12,528 bases of DNA from Bacteroidales bacterium UBA755 (GTDB lineage Bacteria > Bacteroidota > Bacteroidia > Bacteroidales > UBA932), in contig DBKH01000059.1 of the NCBI GenBank assembly GCA_002297815.1, positions 1-12,528 of the forward strand. Reading direction: 5' to 3'. The first letter of the stretch is position 1. Every line of letters starts with the position of its first letter. The translations under genes and the position numbers were made by a program. The notes under the pieces are model-generated. The model saw only the letters and a program-made list of their open reading frames with translations, was not told where the DNA came from and did no database searches. Positions 1-6,266 of this stretch are shown here, piece by piece.

Positions 1-63
1 ATGAGAAGGAAAAATCAAAAAATATAATAACTTTGCCGAACCGAAAGCGGCCATATCCGAAGT

Positions 64-96
64 GGTACATTTGAAAACGCTCCAGAAGGTACATTT
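64..96. repeat. Paired IS-end-like motif
   Basis: The nonamer GGTACATTT occurs at 64-72 and again at 88-96 in direct orientation, each preceded by a GAAG or AGAAG-like context and separated by a segment containing GAAAACGC. Multiple short terminal repeats of this style are known at the ends of IS21-family elements, so this may be a decayed IS end. No istA or istB gene is visible in the window, so the family assignment is weak. It may simply mark the left boundary of the accessory region. Confidence 0.3.
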
Positions 97-132
97 AATG
101 TGATATAGTCACGTCATCTGATTGCAGTGTCT

Positions 133-168
133 ATCGAAGGTCTGGCCGCTAGCGGCCAGACCTTCGAT
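133..168. repeat. Perfect 36-bp palindrome
   Basis: Two 18-bp arms meet without a spacer at 150/151, and every base of 133-150 is complementary to 151-168. The centre reads GGCCGCTAGCGGCC. Symmetry breaks at 132/169. It lies upstream of an IS66-like ORF remnant, within the insertion-sequence debris that precedes the ubiquitin-like operon. It could be an IS end fusion, a recombinase or operator site, or a strong cruciform-forming or transcription-blocking element. Confidence 0.8.
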
Positions 169-229
169 GCTGTTCAGTACGCATCCGGGCATACTTGTGG
201 TGTAACCGTCCCCGCAGCCCCATCTTGCC

Positions 230-427
230 GTGCGCGAAGAAGATTCATACCTTCGCGCAAAAACGGGAAAGATGAGAAAGAAACAAGAAACAGTCCCGGC
301 CAAAAGACGTGGCCGCAAATCAGCATTTGCTGATGTTGTATTAGCCGATAGCACCTCAAACTGTGCAGACGTGAGGAGCGGCATTGAATTGTCCTATCCC
401 AATGGAGTGCGCGTCATGATCCCATAG
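230..427 (+). pseudogene. IS66 accessory protein (TnpA-like) remnant
   Basis: The reading frame closes at a TAG at 425-427. Its C-terminal half has a basic stretch (KRRGRKSAF) followed by IELSYPNGVRVMIP, which resembles the conserved 'V-x-Y-PNGV-x-V' tail of the small IS66-family accessory protein of Bacteroidota. The usual N-terminal helix-turn-helix part is not seen, and the conserved tail normally continues beyond the proline where this frame stops. No TnpB or IS66 transposase follows. The frame is therefore best read as a truncated relic. The match rests on a short motif, so an unrelated chance ORF remains possible. Confidence 0.4.
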
Positions 428-538
428 GGGATGCTAAAGATCAGTAATAATAACCGGCATAAAAACATTCAAAAAAACGACATATGCTGTTTACCTCTGG
501 GTACTATCCGACATTAAGTGATAAAAGAGTCACTTACA

Positions 539-1234
539 ATGAAAATGAAACGTAACAATAAAATCAACGAAAGGAGGCTCAGGCGGATTCATTCAATCTG
601 GGCGGATGTGGCAAGGATATACGCCAAGGCAGGCAAGGAGGCCATACTCCTGGGTGGGCATAAAGCAGAACCGGCTCGTACCGTGCGCAAAGCGGTGATA
701 TTCAAAGGTGAGATGGACTTCATCTCTCGGTGCATCCTTGACCGGAAGAACATTGAGACCGGAGGGCAGCTGTTTGGTTATTGGACCGAGGATGGGACTC
801 CGGTGATCCTCTACGCCATCGGGCCGGGGCCTCGGGCGAATCATCAGGTCACGTTCTTCAATCAGGATGTTGACTATCTGGTGAAAGTCGGGAATATTCT
901 TCGGAATCGCTATGGGTTGTACCACATCGGTGAGTGGCACTCGCATCATCAGCTTGGGCTGGCGAAACCAAGTGGACACGACTCGGACAATATGACAAGT
1001 GTGATCAAACGGCGCGACCTTGGGGAGTTTCTCCTCTGCATCGGGAACTGCGACAACTTCTCGTCCTCGCTGAACGCCTTTCTCTGCAATTCATCTGAAT
1101 GCCGAAGCATAGCGTGGGACTACGTGATGGCGGACAGTCCTCTCAGGCAAGTCATCGACAATGATCTAGGCAGACTTATCTGCCGGCCGCAGACAGTCCA
1201 AGCACGTCATAAAGACCCTATACTCAATCAATAG
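539..1234 (+). CDS. JAMM/JAB (Mov34/MPN/PAD-1) isopeptidase
   Basis: First gene of the ubiquitin-like operon. Numbered from the ATG at 539 (231 aa), it has the zinc-protease signature: a glutamate in IETGGQLFG (E73), HSH at 134-136, then S145 and D148 within GEWHSHHQLGLAKPSGHD. These are the catalytic Glu, two zinc-binding His, Ser and zinc-binding Asp of JAMM enzymes. Family knowledge: such enzymes cleave ubiquitin-like proteins from targets or trim their C-terminal tails before activation. There is no signal peptide, so it should be cytosolic. An in-frame GTG at 518 would add seven residues; ATG 539 is preferred for being ATG and leading straight into the basic N-terminus (MKMKRNNK). The E2-like gene starts 8 bp after its stop, indicating co-transcription. 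The spacer between HSH and Ser is eight residues rather than the classical seven, which is tolerable in prokaryotic JAB branches. Confidence 0.88.
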   Translation: MKMKRNNKINERRLRRIHSIWADVARIYAKAGKEAILLGGHKAEPARTVRKAVIFKGEMDFISRCILDRKNIETGGQLFGYWTEDGTPVILYAIGPGPRANHQVTFFNQDVDYLVKVGNILRNRYGLYHIGEWHSHHQLGLAKPSGHDSDNMTSVIKRRDLGEFLLCIGNCDNFSSSLNAFLCNSSECRSIAWDYVMADSPLRQVIDNDLGRLICRPQTVQARHKDPILNQ

Positions 1235-1242
1235 CATCGAAT

Positions 1243-1668
1243 ATGAACAAAGAAAGATTTCTGGCGGAGAATCAGGTTCTGGCTTCGAAAGTCCCGTCAA
1301 GCGCCTACCGCTTTCTTGGCATTGGAACATCTTCTCCCTACTTGAGGATAGCGGCACGGACAAACAACGGGCACTTCTACACACTGCACTTTGACCTGAG
1401 AGGGTTTCCGGAAAGTTCGCCCAAAGTGTTCGTCACCAAGATGCTCAAAAACAGGTCAGGAGAGAACATGGCCGGGGCAAGTGGTTCAATGCACACCTTG
1501 TGCAGTGAGAATGGTTGGACACGAATATGCCACTATGGGCAGAATGCCTGGACACCATACGTTTCCCTTTTCAAGGTGTACGTAAAATGCTGTCTGTGGC
1601 TGAATATGTACGAGCAGCACCTTGTGACAGGGATGCCGATAGAGTTCTATCTTAACCATCAGCAATAG
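1243..1668 (+). CDS. E2-like ubiquitin-conjugating (UBC-fold) protein
   Basis: This 141-aa protein has the order of elements expected of a compact bacterial E2. A beta-strand section ends in a proline-containing motif (FPESSPKVFV, residues 55-64). Next come SMHTLCSENGWTRICHYG and NAWTPYVSLF, then a helix (VYVKCCLWLNMYEQHL) and the tail TGMPIEFYL. The most likely catalytic cysteine is C96 (RICHYG), just before the W103-T-P motif, matching the Cys-to-Trp-Pro layout of E2 enzymes; C87, C116 and C117 are other cysteines. Family role: accepts the modifier from E1 as a thioester and transfers it to a target. The gene sits 8 bp after the JAB gene and 25 bp before the E1 gene. No E3 is visible. The assignment depends on context as much as on sequence. 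Confidence 0.78.
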   Translation: MNKERFLAENQVLASKVPSSAYRFLGIGTSSPYLRIAARTNNGHFYTLHFDLRGFPESSPKVFVTKMLKNRSGENMAGASGSMHTLCSENGWTRICHYGQNAWTPYVSLFKVYVKCCLWLNMYEQHLVTGMPIEFYLNHQQ

Positions 1669-1693
1669 AAAACAATTCAAACCGACATATAAT

Positions 1694-3112
1694 ATGATTT
1701 CCAAACAAGGACTTAGTGATCTTGCGGCGGATGTCCGCGACATCAATTACGGTGGCTCTATGAAAGAGTTGGTGTTCAATCCTGAAACAGGAGATTTCGA
1801 AGCCTGCACACGTGGGACATCTCACGGAACTGGTGAAATCGTGACCGAGATGACAGAGGGAGGATTCGCTGCTGAAATGGCAGCAGACTCCCCTTCCGTC
1901 AGAGTCATTCTGGATGCTCAGGAGATTGAAACCTTGAAAGATGGGCAAGATGTTGTGGAGGGCTGGGCTTATGAATGGGAAGGAGAGAACGTTGTACACA
2001 TCAAGACAAAGCCCCTGAAACATTCCTTCGGGAAAGAGAGCAAAGCTTATTTTGTAAAGAATGGCGGGAGCATTCCGAAAGATTCGGAATACGTGGTTAT
2101 ACTGGATGGCAGCAAAGCCCCTGTTTGCCGGAGACTTAAGGATGGGAACTCCGAAACGCTCCATTACGAACTCATTCCATCACGTGAGGAATTATATTCA
2201 AGGAATAAAGGGATCCTTGAGGTTGACATCCTGAAGGAGAAAAGGGTGCTTATTGTTGGGTTGGGAAGCTTCGGCAGCCAGATAGCGGTGGAGTTGGCGA
2301 AGGCCGGAGTAGGAAGTTTCGCTCTTATTGATTTTGACAGGGTTGAGCTTCATAATCTGGCAAGGCACATCGCCACAGTCAATGACATAGGACGGCTGAA
2401 AACAGATGTGGTCGAGGATGCCGTCAAGGGCAAGAATCCGTACGCGCAAGTTGACAAGCGCCCTATTGACCTGAATGACAACATTGTACTATTAAGCGAA
2501 GAAGTCCGCAAAGCAGACATTGTGGTGTGCGCCACCGATAACAACAGAAGCAGGTTCGCCCTGTCAAAAGTTCTGAAAGATGAAGGCAAGACAGGAATAT
2601 TCGGCCGGGCCATCACGCGCGCTGAAGGAGGGGATGTGTTCCGTTACCGTCCAGGAGGTCCGTGCTACAGTTGCCTGATCGGGAAAGGCCTCACCAACGA
2701 AGAGGAGATAAGCGATCTGCAAGCCGCGAGGCGTGAAGGAAGGATTCCGGCCTACGTCTCTCAGGAAGATGCTGAAGCCATGGTTCAGGTGGGCCTGTCA
2801 TCGGACATTCTCCCTATCTGCAACCTGATGGTGAAACTGGTCCTTGTCGAACTCTCAAAAGGGAAGGATTCGGGAATATCCTCGCTTGAGGAGGAACTCC
2901 CCTACGACTACTACATTTGGGCTAACCGCCGGGACAGGCATTATGCGAACTGGAAACCATTCTCTGAAGCCGGCCAGGGACCGACAATCCTCAAATGGTA
3001 TGGAGTGCGCATTGAGAGAAATCCTGGCTGTCCGTTATGCGGGGAGACAATCAATCTTGATTCCGGAGAAGGAATGATCGAAGGTCTGGAAGGCATAGAA
3101 CCTGAACTCTAA
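1694..3112 (+). CDS. E1-like ubiquitin-activating enzyme (ThiF/UBA fold)
   Basis: This 472-aa protein has a unique N-terminal region (1-180) followed by a ThiF/MoeB/UBA adenylation domain. Visible are the nucleotide-binding VLIVGLGSFGSQ (GxGxxG at 189-194), LIDFDRVELHNLARH (D213, D215, N221, R224) and VVCATDNNRSR (D282, R285). Two CxxC pairs (C324/C327 in GGPCYSC and C446/C449 in CPLCG) probably bind structural zinc. Role: adenylates the C-terminal glycine of a ubiquitin-like protein and passes it to the E2. A transthiolation cysteine is not obvious; C376 (ILPICN) lies where one could be. The start is uncertain: ATG 1694 is used, but Met23 at 1760 begins MKELVFNPETGDFE, a motif echoed at the start of the next gene. 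The protein is longer than a plain ThiF/MoeB (about 250 aa) because of the N-terminal domain, which may dock E2 or modifier. Confidence 0.88.
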   Translation: MISKQGLSDLAADVRDINYGGSMKELVFNPETGDFEACTRGTSHGTGEIVTEMTEGGFAAEMAADSPSVRVILDAQEIETLKDGQDVVEGWAYEWEGENVVHIKTKPLKHSFGKESKAYFVKNGGSIPKDSEYVVILDGSKAPVCRRLKDGNSETLHYELIPSREELYSRNKGILEVDILKEKRVLIVGLGSFGSQIAVELAKAGVGSFALIDFDRVELHNLARHIATVNDIGRLKTDVVEDAVKGKNPYAQVDKRPIDLNDNIVLLSEEVRKADIVVCATDNNRSRFALSKVLKDEGKTGIFGRAITRAEGGDVFRYRPGGPCYSCLIGKGLTNEEEISDLQAARREGRIPAYVSQEDAEAMVQVGLSSDILPICNLMVKLVLVELSKGKDSGISSLEEELPYDYYIWANRRDRHYANWKPFSEAGQGPTILKWYGVRIERNPGCPLCGETINLDSGEGMIEGLEGIEPEL

Positions 3113-3118
3113 TGATTT

Positions 3119-3304
3119 ATGGCATATCGATACAACGAGAAAACCGGAGAGTTCGAAGATTTAGGTAACAGCCGGGAAAGACTCCATGACAGTCCTAAGC
3201 CTCCCGAAGAGGGCAGGAAAGAGAGCAATGGTTGGATTTGGGTTGTAGTGGCCATCTTCGCAATCAACTTTCTGGCACAACTGCTTACAGCACTACAACA
3301 ATGA
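3119..3304 (+). CDS. Small single-pass membrane protein of the Ub-like operon
   Basis: The 61-aa product starts 6 bp after the E1 stop. A polar, charged N-terminal half (MAYRYNEKTGEFEDL, then a proline/glutamate-rich linker) is followed by one clear transmembrane helix at roughly residues 37-58 (NGWIWVVVAIFAINFLAQLL). There is no signal peptide or lipobox, so it should be tail-anchored with its N-terminus in the cytosol. The opening residues resemble residues 23-36 of the E1 protein (VFNPETGDFE versus RYNEKTGEFE). I do not recognise a family. Its position argues for a role in bringing the conjugation machinery to the membrane or acting as a target or effector. It ends in Gln-Gln rather than Gly, so it is not an obvious modifier. 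Confidence 0.65.
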   Translation: MAYRYNEKTGEFEDLGNSRERLHDSPKPPEEGRKESNGWIWVVVAIFAINFLAQLLTALQQ

Positions 3305-3338
3305 TAAGGCATATTCATTAACATCAAACAATCACATT

Positions 3339-3509
3339 ATGTCACCAAATTTAAAGTACATTTTTTCAGCCTTGATTCCAGCTTTGGGATGGAGCTACTG
3401 GCTTTGGGAAGACGACCGTGCAGTCGCAAAGAAATGCGGCAAGATCGGCACCATCGCTTTTGCCATCGGTTTTCTGTTCAGTATGTGCACCGGACTCATA
3501 GGAAGATAG
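3339..3509 (+). CDS. Very small two-helix membrane protein
   Basis: A 56-aa frame runs from ATG 3339 to TAG 3507-3509. It reads as a hydrophobic segment (YIFSALIPALGWSYWLW, about residues 7-23), a charged turn (EDDRAVAKKCGK) and a second hydrophobic segment (IGTIAFAIGFLFSMCTGLIG, about 36-55), which is a plausible membrane hairpin. It follows the preceding small membrane gene by 34 bp on the same strand and looks like the last gene of the ubiquitin-like operon. No family is recognised. Reality is supported by its hydrophobic pattern and position; a chance ORF of this length cannot be excluded without homologues. Confidence 0.5.
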   Translation: MSPNLKYIFSALIPALGWSYWLWEDDRAVAKKCGKIGTIAFAIGFLFSMCTGLIGR

Positions 3510-3520
3510 GTCAGACGAGT

Positions 3521-3680
3521 TTAGTTTGCAAACCACAGCCACACGGAACGGCAACAGAGACGCGCGCAGGGCATGTCGGTGTGGCTGACCCTACCTTCGG
3601 AGATAGGGGTCGGGCACAGTGGATGGGGCTACAGAGGGGTGTGGGGCATGATGGCGTGGCCGTGGTTTGCAAAAAGTCTA
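3521..3680. mobile_element. MITE-like repeat element, copy 1
   Basis: The left end TTTGCAAACCACAGCCAC (3525-3542) is inverted at the right end (3655-3673; reverse complement TTTGCAAACCACGGCCACG), so the ~150-bp segment can fold as one long stem with internal hairpins. The central part is nearly identical to a second copy at 5146-5305: positions 3537-3674 align without gaps and I count 118 of 138 matches, most differences being transitions. It contains no credible gene. It could be a miniature inverted-repeat element or the template of a structured RNA. It lies between the ubiquitin-like operon and the regulatory region of the TPR gene. Confidence 0.7.
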
Positions 3681-3728
3681 ATTGAACCTTACGATACTGC
3701 CTATTGTTCAGGGGTAGGACATTCTAGT

Positions 3729-3757
3729 GTACGAAATCAACGTATTCTGTACGAAAT
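3729..3757 (+). promoter_or_regulatory. Tandem LytTR-type boxes upstream of the TPR gene
   Basis: GTACGAAAT occurs at 3729-3737 and 3749-3757, a direct repeat with exactly 20 bp start to start, both preceded by a TTCT/TTCTAG context. Two 9-bp direct boxes on one helix face, separated by 11-12 bp, are the known layout for LytTR-domain regulators. A reversed half-box (TTTCGTAC) lies at 3772-3779. The same box pair, inverted, is found just before the LytTR gene promoter at 8338-8365. Inferred role: binding site through which the LytTR protein controls the TPR gene. Confidence 0.6.
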
Positions 3758-3807
3758 GATATTCGGTGAGGTTTCGTACAGCATGGAGGGGGTTTTATAA
3801 AACTCAT

Positions 3808-3838
3808 TTTGAGGGATTGAGGGGATTGAGGAAATTTG
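3808..3838 (+). promoter_or_regulatory. Candidate promoter of the TPR gene
   Basis: TTTG at 3808-3811 is followed after 19 bp by GAAATTTG at 3831-3838, which matches the Bacteroidota -33/-7 pattern (TTTG, 19-21 bp, TAnnTTTG) in all but the first base of the -7 box. The resulting transcript would start near 3845 and have a leader of about 25 nt before ATG 3871. The imperfect -7 box is compatible with dependence on an activator, and the tandem LytTR-type boxes lie about 50-80 bp upstream. Confidence 0.45.
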
Positions 3839-3870
3839 CGGCAACATAAGAAACAAATACAACAACGAAT

Positions 3871-5079
3871 ATGAAAAGGATCATCGGAATTTTGATTGTC
3901 GCGCTGGCGGTGGCCGGGGCGGGGGTGAATGGTTGGACGGCTATGGCGCAGGAGAAGCAAATCGCTGAAATCGAGCAAGAGGCTCAAGACACTCAGGAGT
4001 GTAATGATATTCTCAAATCATGCAAGGAGTTGCGAAGGAGTGGTGAGTTCAGAAAGGCTGTGGATGAGGGAATCCGTTACATTGCGGCCGGAGGGGCGGA
4101 CAGTCTGGCGGTAGTTATGGATGTGCTGACAACGGATGTGGAATACTCAGAAGCGATGCTTCGAGGCAGAGTTTCGGGTGATCCTATGAATATTATTCTA
4201 TGGCGGACAATACTCTCGCTCTTCTATAACCAAACCGAGAATTACAGGATGGCGCTGAAAGAAACTCTGAAGATGAAATGGATGCTGAACGGAACCGGGG
4301 CATTGGCTGAATATATAGGCGGGTATTACTACAAGCTTGGAATGCCGGAAGATGCCGTGACCGAACTGGAGGGTGCTGATGACTCGGTGATTCAGAACGA
4401 CCCTGCATACTACCATTGCGCTTTGGGGCAGTGCCACCAGCTTGCAGGCCACTATGCGGATGCGATTTCTGAATATTCAAAAGCGGTCGATGCCGGCTAT
4501 GCAGAGTCCAGCGCCTTCATCAGTTTAGGAACATGCTATGAGCATCTTGGAGAAGACTCCAAGGCAGTGGATCAATATAATCTAGGAATAGACCAAGATG
4601 ACCCTGCGGCATATCTTTGCCGTGGCAGGATCTATCTGAAGCAGGGGCATAAGGATCTTGCCTATGCTGATTTCAATGCCGTGGTCGAAAAAGACACAGT
4701 CTTGACTGAGGATAGCGACAGACAATTCGCATTATATTCTCTTGGGAGGTACGGGGAGGCACTGGACTGGCAGAAAGCGCTGGACACACGGTTTCCTGAC
4801 AGCAAAGAGGTCGATTTCAGAAGGGCTTGTCTCTATTCTTTATTGAACCGGACCGAAGACGCTGTCGCAGCTATGGAGGCCGCATTCAAGCACGGGTTGA
4901 ACAATTTTAGCCTAATAGATAATAATGAATATCTTGATGCGGTCAGTGATATTCCCGAGTTCAAATCATTGGTGGAGAAACACCGCTCCAAGCACAATGC
5001 TTTCGTGGAAAGTATCCGCAAGGAAATCCGCTCCATGCTCTCCGGTGAAGGCACAGGTCCCGCATTCTGCAATTCTTAA
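3871..5079 (+). CDS. Secreted tetratricopeptide-repeat protein
   Basis: The 402-aa product has an N-terminal signal peptide (MKRIIGILIVALAVAGAGVNG, probable cleavage after AMA at about residue 26), so it should be exported to the periplasm or outer membrane. It contains TPR-like helical pairs, clearest at about 144-172, 178-209 (YYHCALGQCHQLAGHYADAI), 213-243, 246-275 and 315-345. The tail (DNNEYLDAVSDIPEFKSLVEK) is the usual closing pattern after TPRs in Bacteroidota proteins. TPR arrays bind peptides or partner proteins; the partner here is unknown. The gene stands alone, flanked by the two copies of the MITE-like element and preceded by tandem LytTR-type boxes and a candidate promoter, suggesting control by the regulator encoded at 8436. 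No enzyme domain is visible. Confidence 0.85.
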   Translation: MKRIIGILIVALAVAGAGVNGWTAMAQEKQIAEIEQEAQDTQECNDILKSCKELRRSGEFRKAVDEGIRYIAAGGADSLAVVMDVLTTDVEYSEAMLRGRVSGDPMNIILWRTILSLFYNQTENYRMALKETLKMKWMLNGTGALAEYIGGYYYKLGMPEDAVTELEGADDSVIQNDPAYYHCALGQCHQLAGHYADAISEYSKAVDAGYAESSAFISLGTCYEHLGEDSKAVDQYNLGIDQDDPAAYLCRGRIYLKQGHKDLAYADFNAVVEKDTVLTEDSDRQFALYSLGRYGEALDWQKALDTRFPDSKEVDFRRACLYSLLNRTEDAVAAMEAAFKHGLNNFSLIDNNEYLDAVSDIPEFKSLVEKHRSKHNAFVESIRKEIRSMLSGEGTGPAFCNS

Positions 5080-5145
5080 CTGGCAAGGCTATTGAACTTC
5101 ACAAGAGATACGCACGCCATAAGGCACAAGCCGAACCGGTAAAGA

Positions 5146-5305
5146 AACGCTTGCGGATCACGGCCACGGGGAATGGCAACAGAGGCATGTACAGGGCATG
5201 TTAGTGTGGCTGACCCTACCTTATGGGATGGGGGTCGAGCACGGTGGATGGGGCTACAGAGGGGTGTGGGGCAGGATGGCATGGCCGTGGTTTGCGAAAG
5301 TGGCT
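5146..5305. mobile_element. MITE-like repeat element, copy 2
   Basis: Second copy of the element at 3521-3680 in the same orientation, with the aligned core shifted by exactly 1625 bp and no gaps over 138 bp. Its ends are less perfect inverted repeats (left TTGCGGATCACGGCCAC, right reverse complement TCGCAAACCACGGCCAT). An internal hairpin (GACCC paired with GGGTC) is kept in both copies; an A-to-G change turns a T-A pair into T-G, which would keep pairing in RNA. The rest of the 5080-5433 intergenic stretch holds nothing I can assign. Confidence 0.65.
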
Positions 5306-5433
5306 GAGGGGGTGGAACAAAGGAGACAATGTTGGCACTTCACCAAAAACCGATGTTTGGAAGTGTACAACAACTTTGAGGTTTACCTTTCAGAAGAAAT
5401 GGCATTAACAAGTAAACAAAAGGATACATAAAT

Positions 5434-6240
5434 ATGCAAGGATTCTTAACATCAAGGCACACCCGGGCTGCCGGACTGACTGATAAGTATGGATGGAAAT
5501 TCCTGAGGACAGCGGGACTGCTCTCAGTGGCGTTTATGGGGATAGGAGTTTGTGTAAGTGGACATCTTCTTGCCATGGCTGGTTACTGGATCAACCCGGA
5601 TTTGACAGCCATCTCTGTCATGACCTGGTTCATTGTAATGGGAATGATGCTGGCTCAACTCCTGCGGCCATCCAAGAGAGTCACAAGGATTATGGGCGGA
5701 CTGGCAGGGGCGTGCATCATAGCCCGTATAGTACTCAATTACGTACACTTAGGAATATACTCATCTCTGCAATCCTTGGATATTCCTTGGTTCTATGTCG
5801 TTATTCTGTTTGTCTTTCTCACAAGCGTGTGCTTTGGGGCTTATATTCAAAATGAGTTTGGGGCTGTGCTTTATCGGGGACGGATAGTTAAGGTTGCGCT
5901 CATCGTTTTGATGACAATGATAGGGATAATGGCACTTATGCGGAGCTTAAAGACACTTGAACTCAGTGCGTTTGCGTGCTCATCAATATGTTCTTTCAAT
6001 ATTCTTGCTTCGATATTCATTCCCTTTTCCATAGCCGTGTTGTTCAGGAGCCGGGCTGCATACCGGATTACAAGGCCGTTGGTGGTTAAATTCGTCCTTG
6101 TCGCACTGGCTTTGGCGCTTGCGTATGAAACTTACGGCACCTCAATGTGGATTGTGTCAGTGTCCCCTATCGTTATCGCGCTGGTTGCTTTTGCTCCGAC
6201 TCTTGTCCAACGGATGGTGAATGATATGAAATGGTTATAA
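5434..6240 (+). CDS. Polytopic integral membrane protein, unknown function
   Basis: The 268-aa protein is dominated by about eight hydrophobic helices, estimated at residues 27-50, 58-77, 86-108, 118-138, 151-169, 179-204, 216-232 and 238-256. Basic loops (RPSKRVTR at 78-85, RSRAAYRITR at 205-214) suggest inward-facing turns. No transporter, kinase or enzyme motif is recognisable. The start ATG at 5434 gives a short polar N-terminus before the first helix. The next gene follows after 26 bp, and a third follows that by 8 bp, so the three may be co-transcribed. Function cannot be assigned. Confidence 0.75.
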   Translation: MQGFLTSRHTRAAGLTDKYGWKFLRTAGLLSVAFMGIGVCVSGHLLAMAGYWINPDLTAISVMTWFIVMGMMLAQLLRPSKRVTRIMGGLAGACIIARIVLNYVHLGIYSSLQSLDIPWFYVVILFVFLTSVCFGAYIQNEFGAVLYRGRIVKVALIVLMTMIGIMALMRSLKTLELSAFACSSICSFNILASIFIPFSIAVLFRSRAAYRITRPLVVKFVLVALALALAYETYGTSMWIVSVSPIVIALVAFAPTLVQRMVNDMKWL

Positions 6241-6266
6241 GAAAACAGGTTAAATATTTTTAAGTC

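Noticed and set aside
109..384. Minus-strand ORF over the palindrome and IS66-like remnant.
   Set aside because: It has no recognisable motif and reads through the palindrome, which explains its odd repeated composition.
484..552. 22-codon frame starting ATGCTGTTTACC that could have been a minimal modifier upstream of the JAB gene.
   Set aside because: Too short for a beta-grasp fold, does not end in glycine and overlaps the JAB start.
1694..1759. First 22 residues of the E1 ORF end in NYGGS, which looked like the tail of a fused ubiquitin-like protein.
   Set aside because: Only about 20 residues precede the GG, far too few for a ubiquitin fold; more likely an N-terminal extension or upstream non-coding sequence.
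3573..3800. ORF across MITE-like copy 1 whose product shares a 34-residue stretch with the ORF at 5198-5431 in copy 2.
   Set aside because: The frames match only because the repeats align without gaps; many of the base changes alter the amino acid and the downstream parts differ completely, so there is no sign of selection on a protein.
5339..5370. Possible LytTR-type boxes (TTCACCAAAAA and GTGTACAAC) upstream of the membrane protein gene.
   Set aside because: The spacing is about 23 bp rather than 20 and the match to GTACGAAA is poor.
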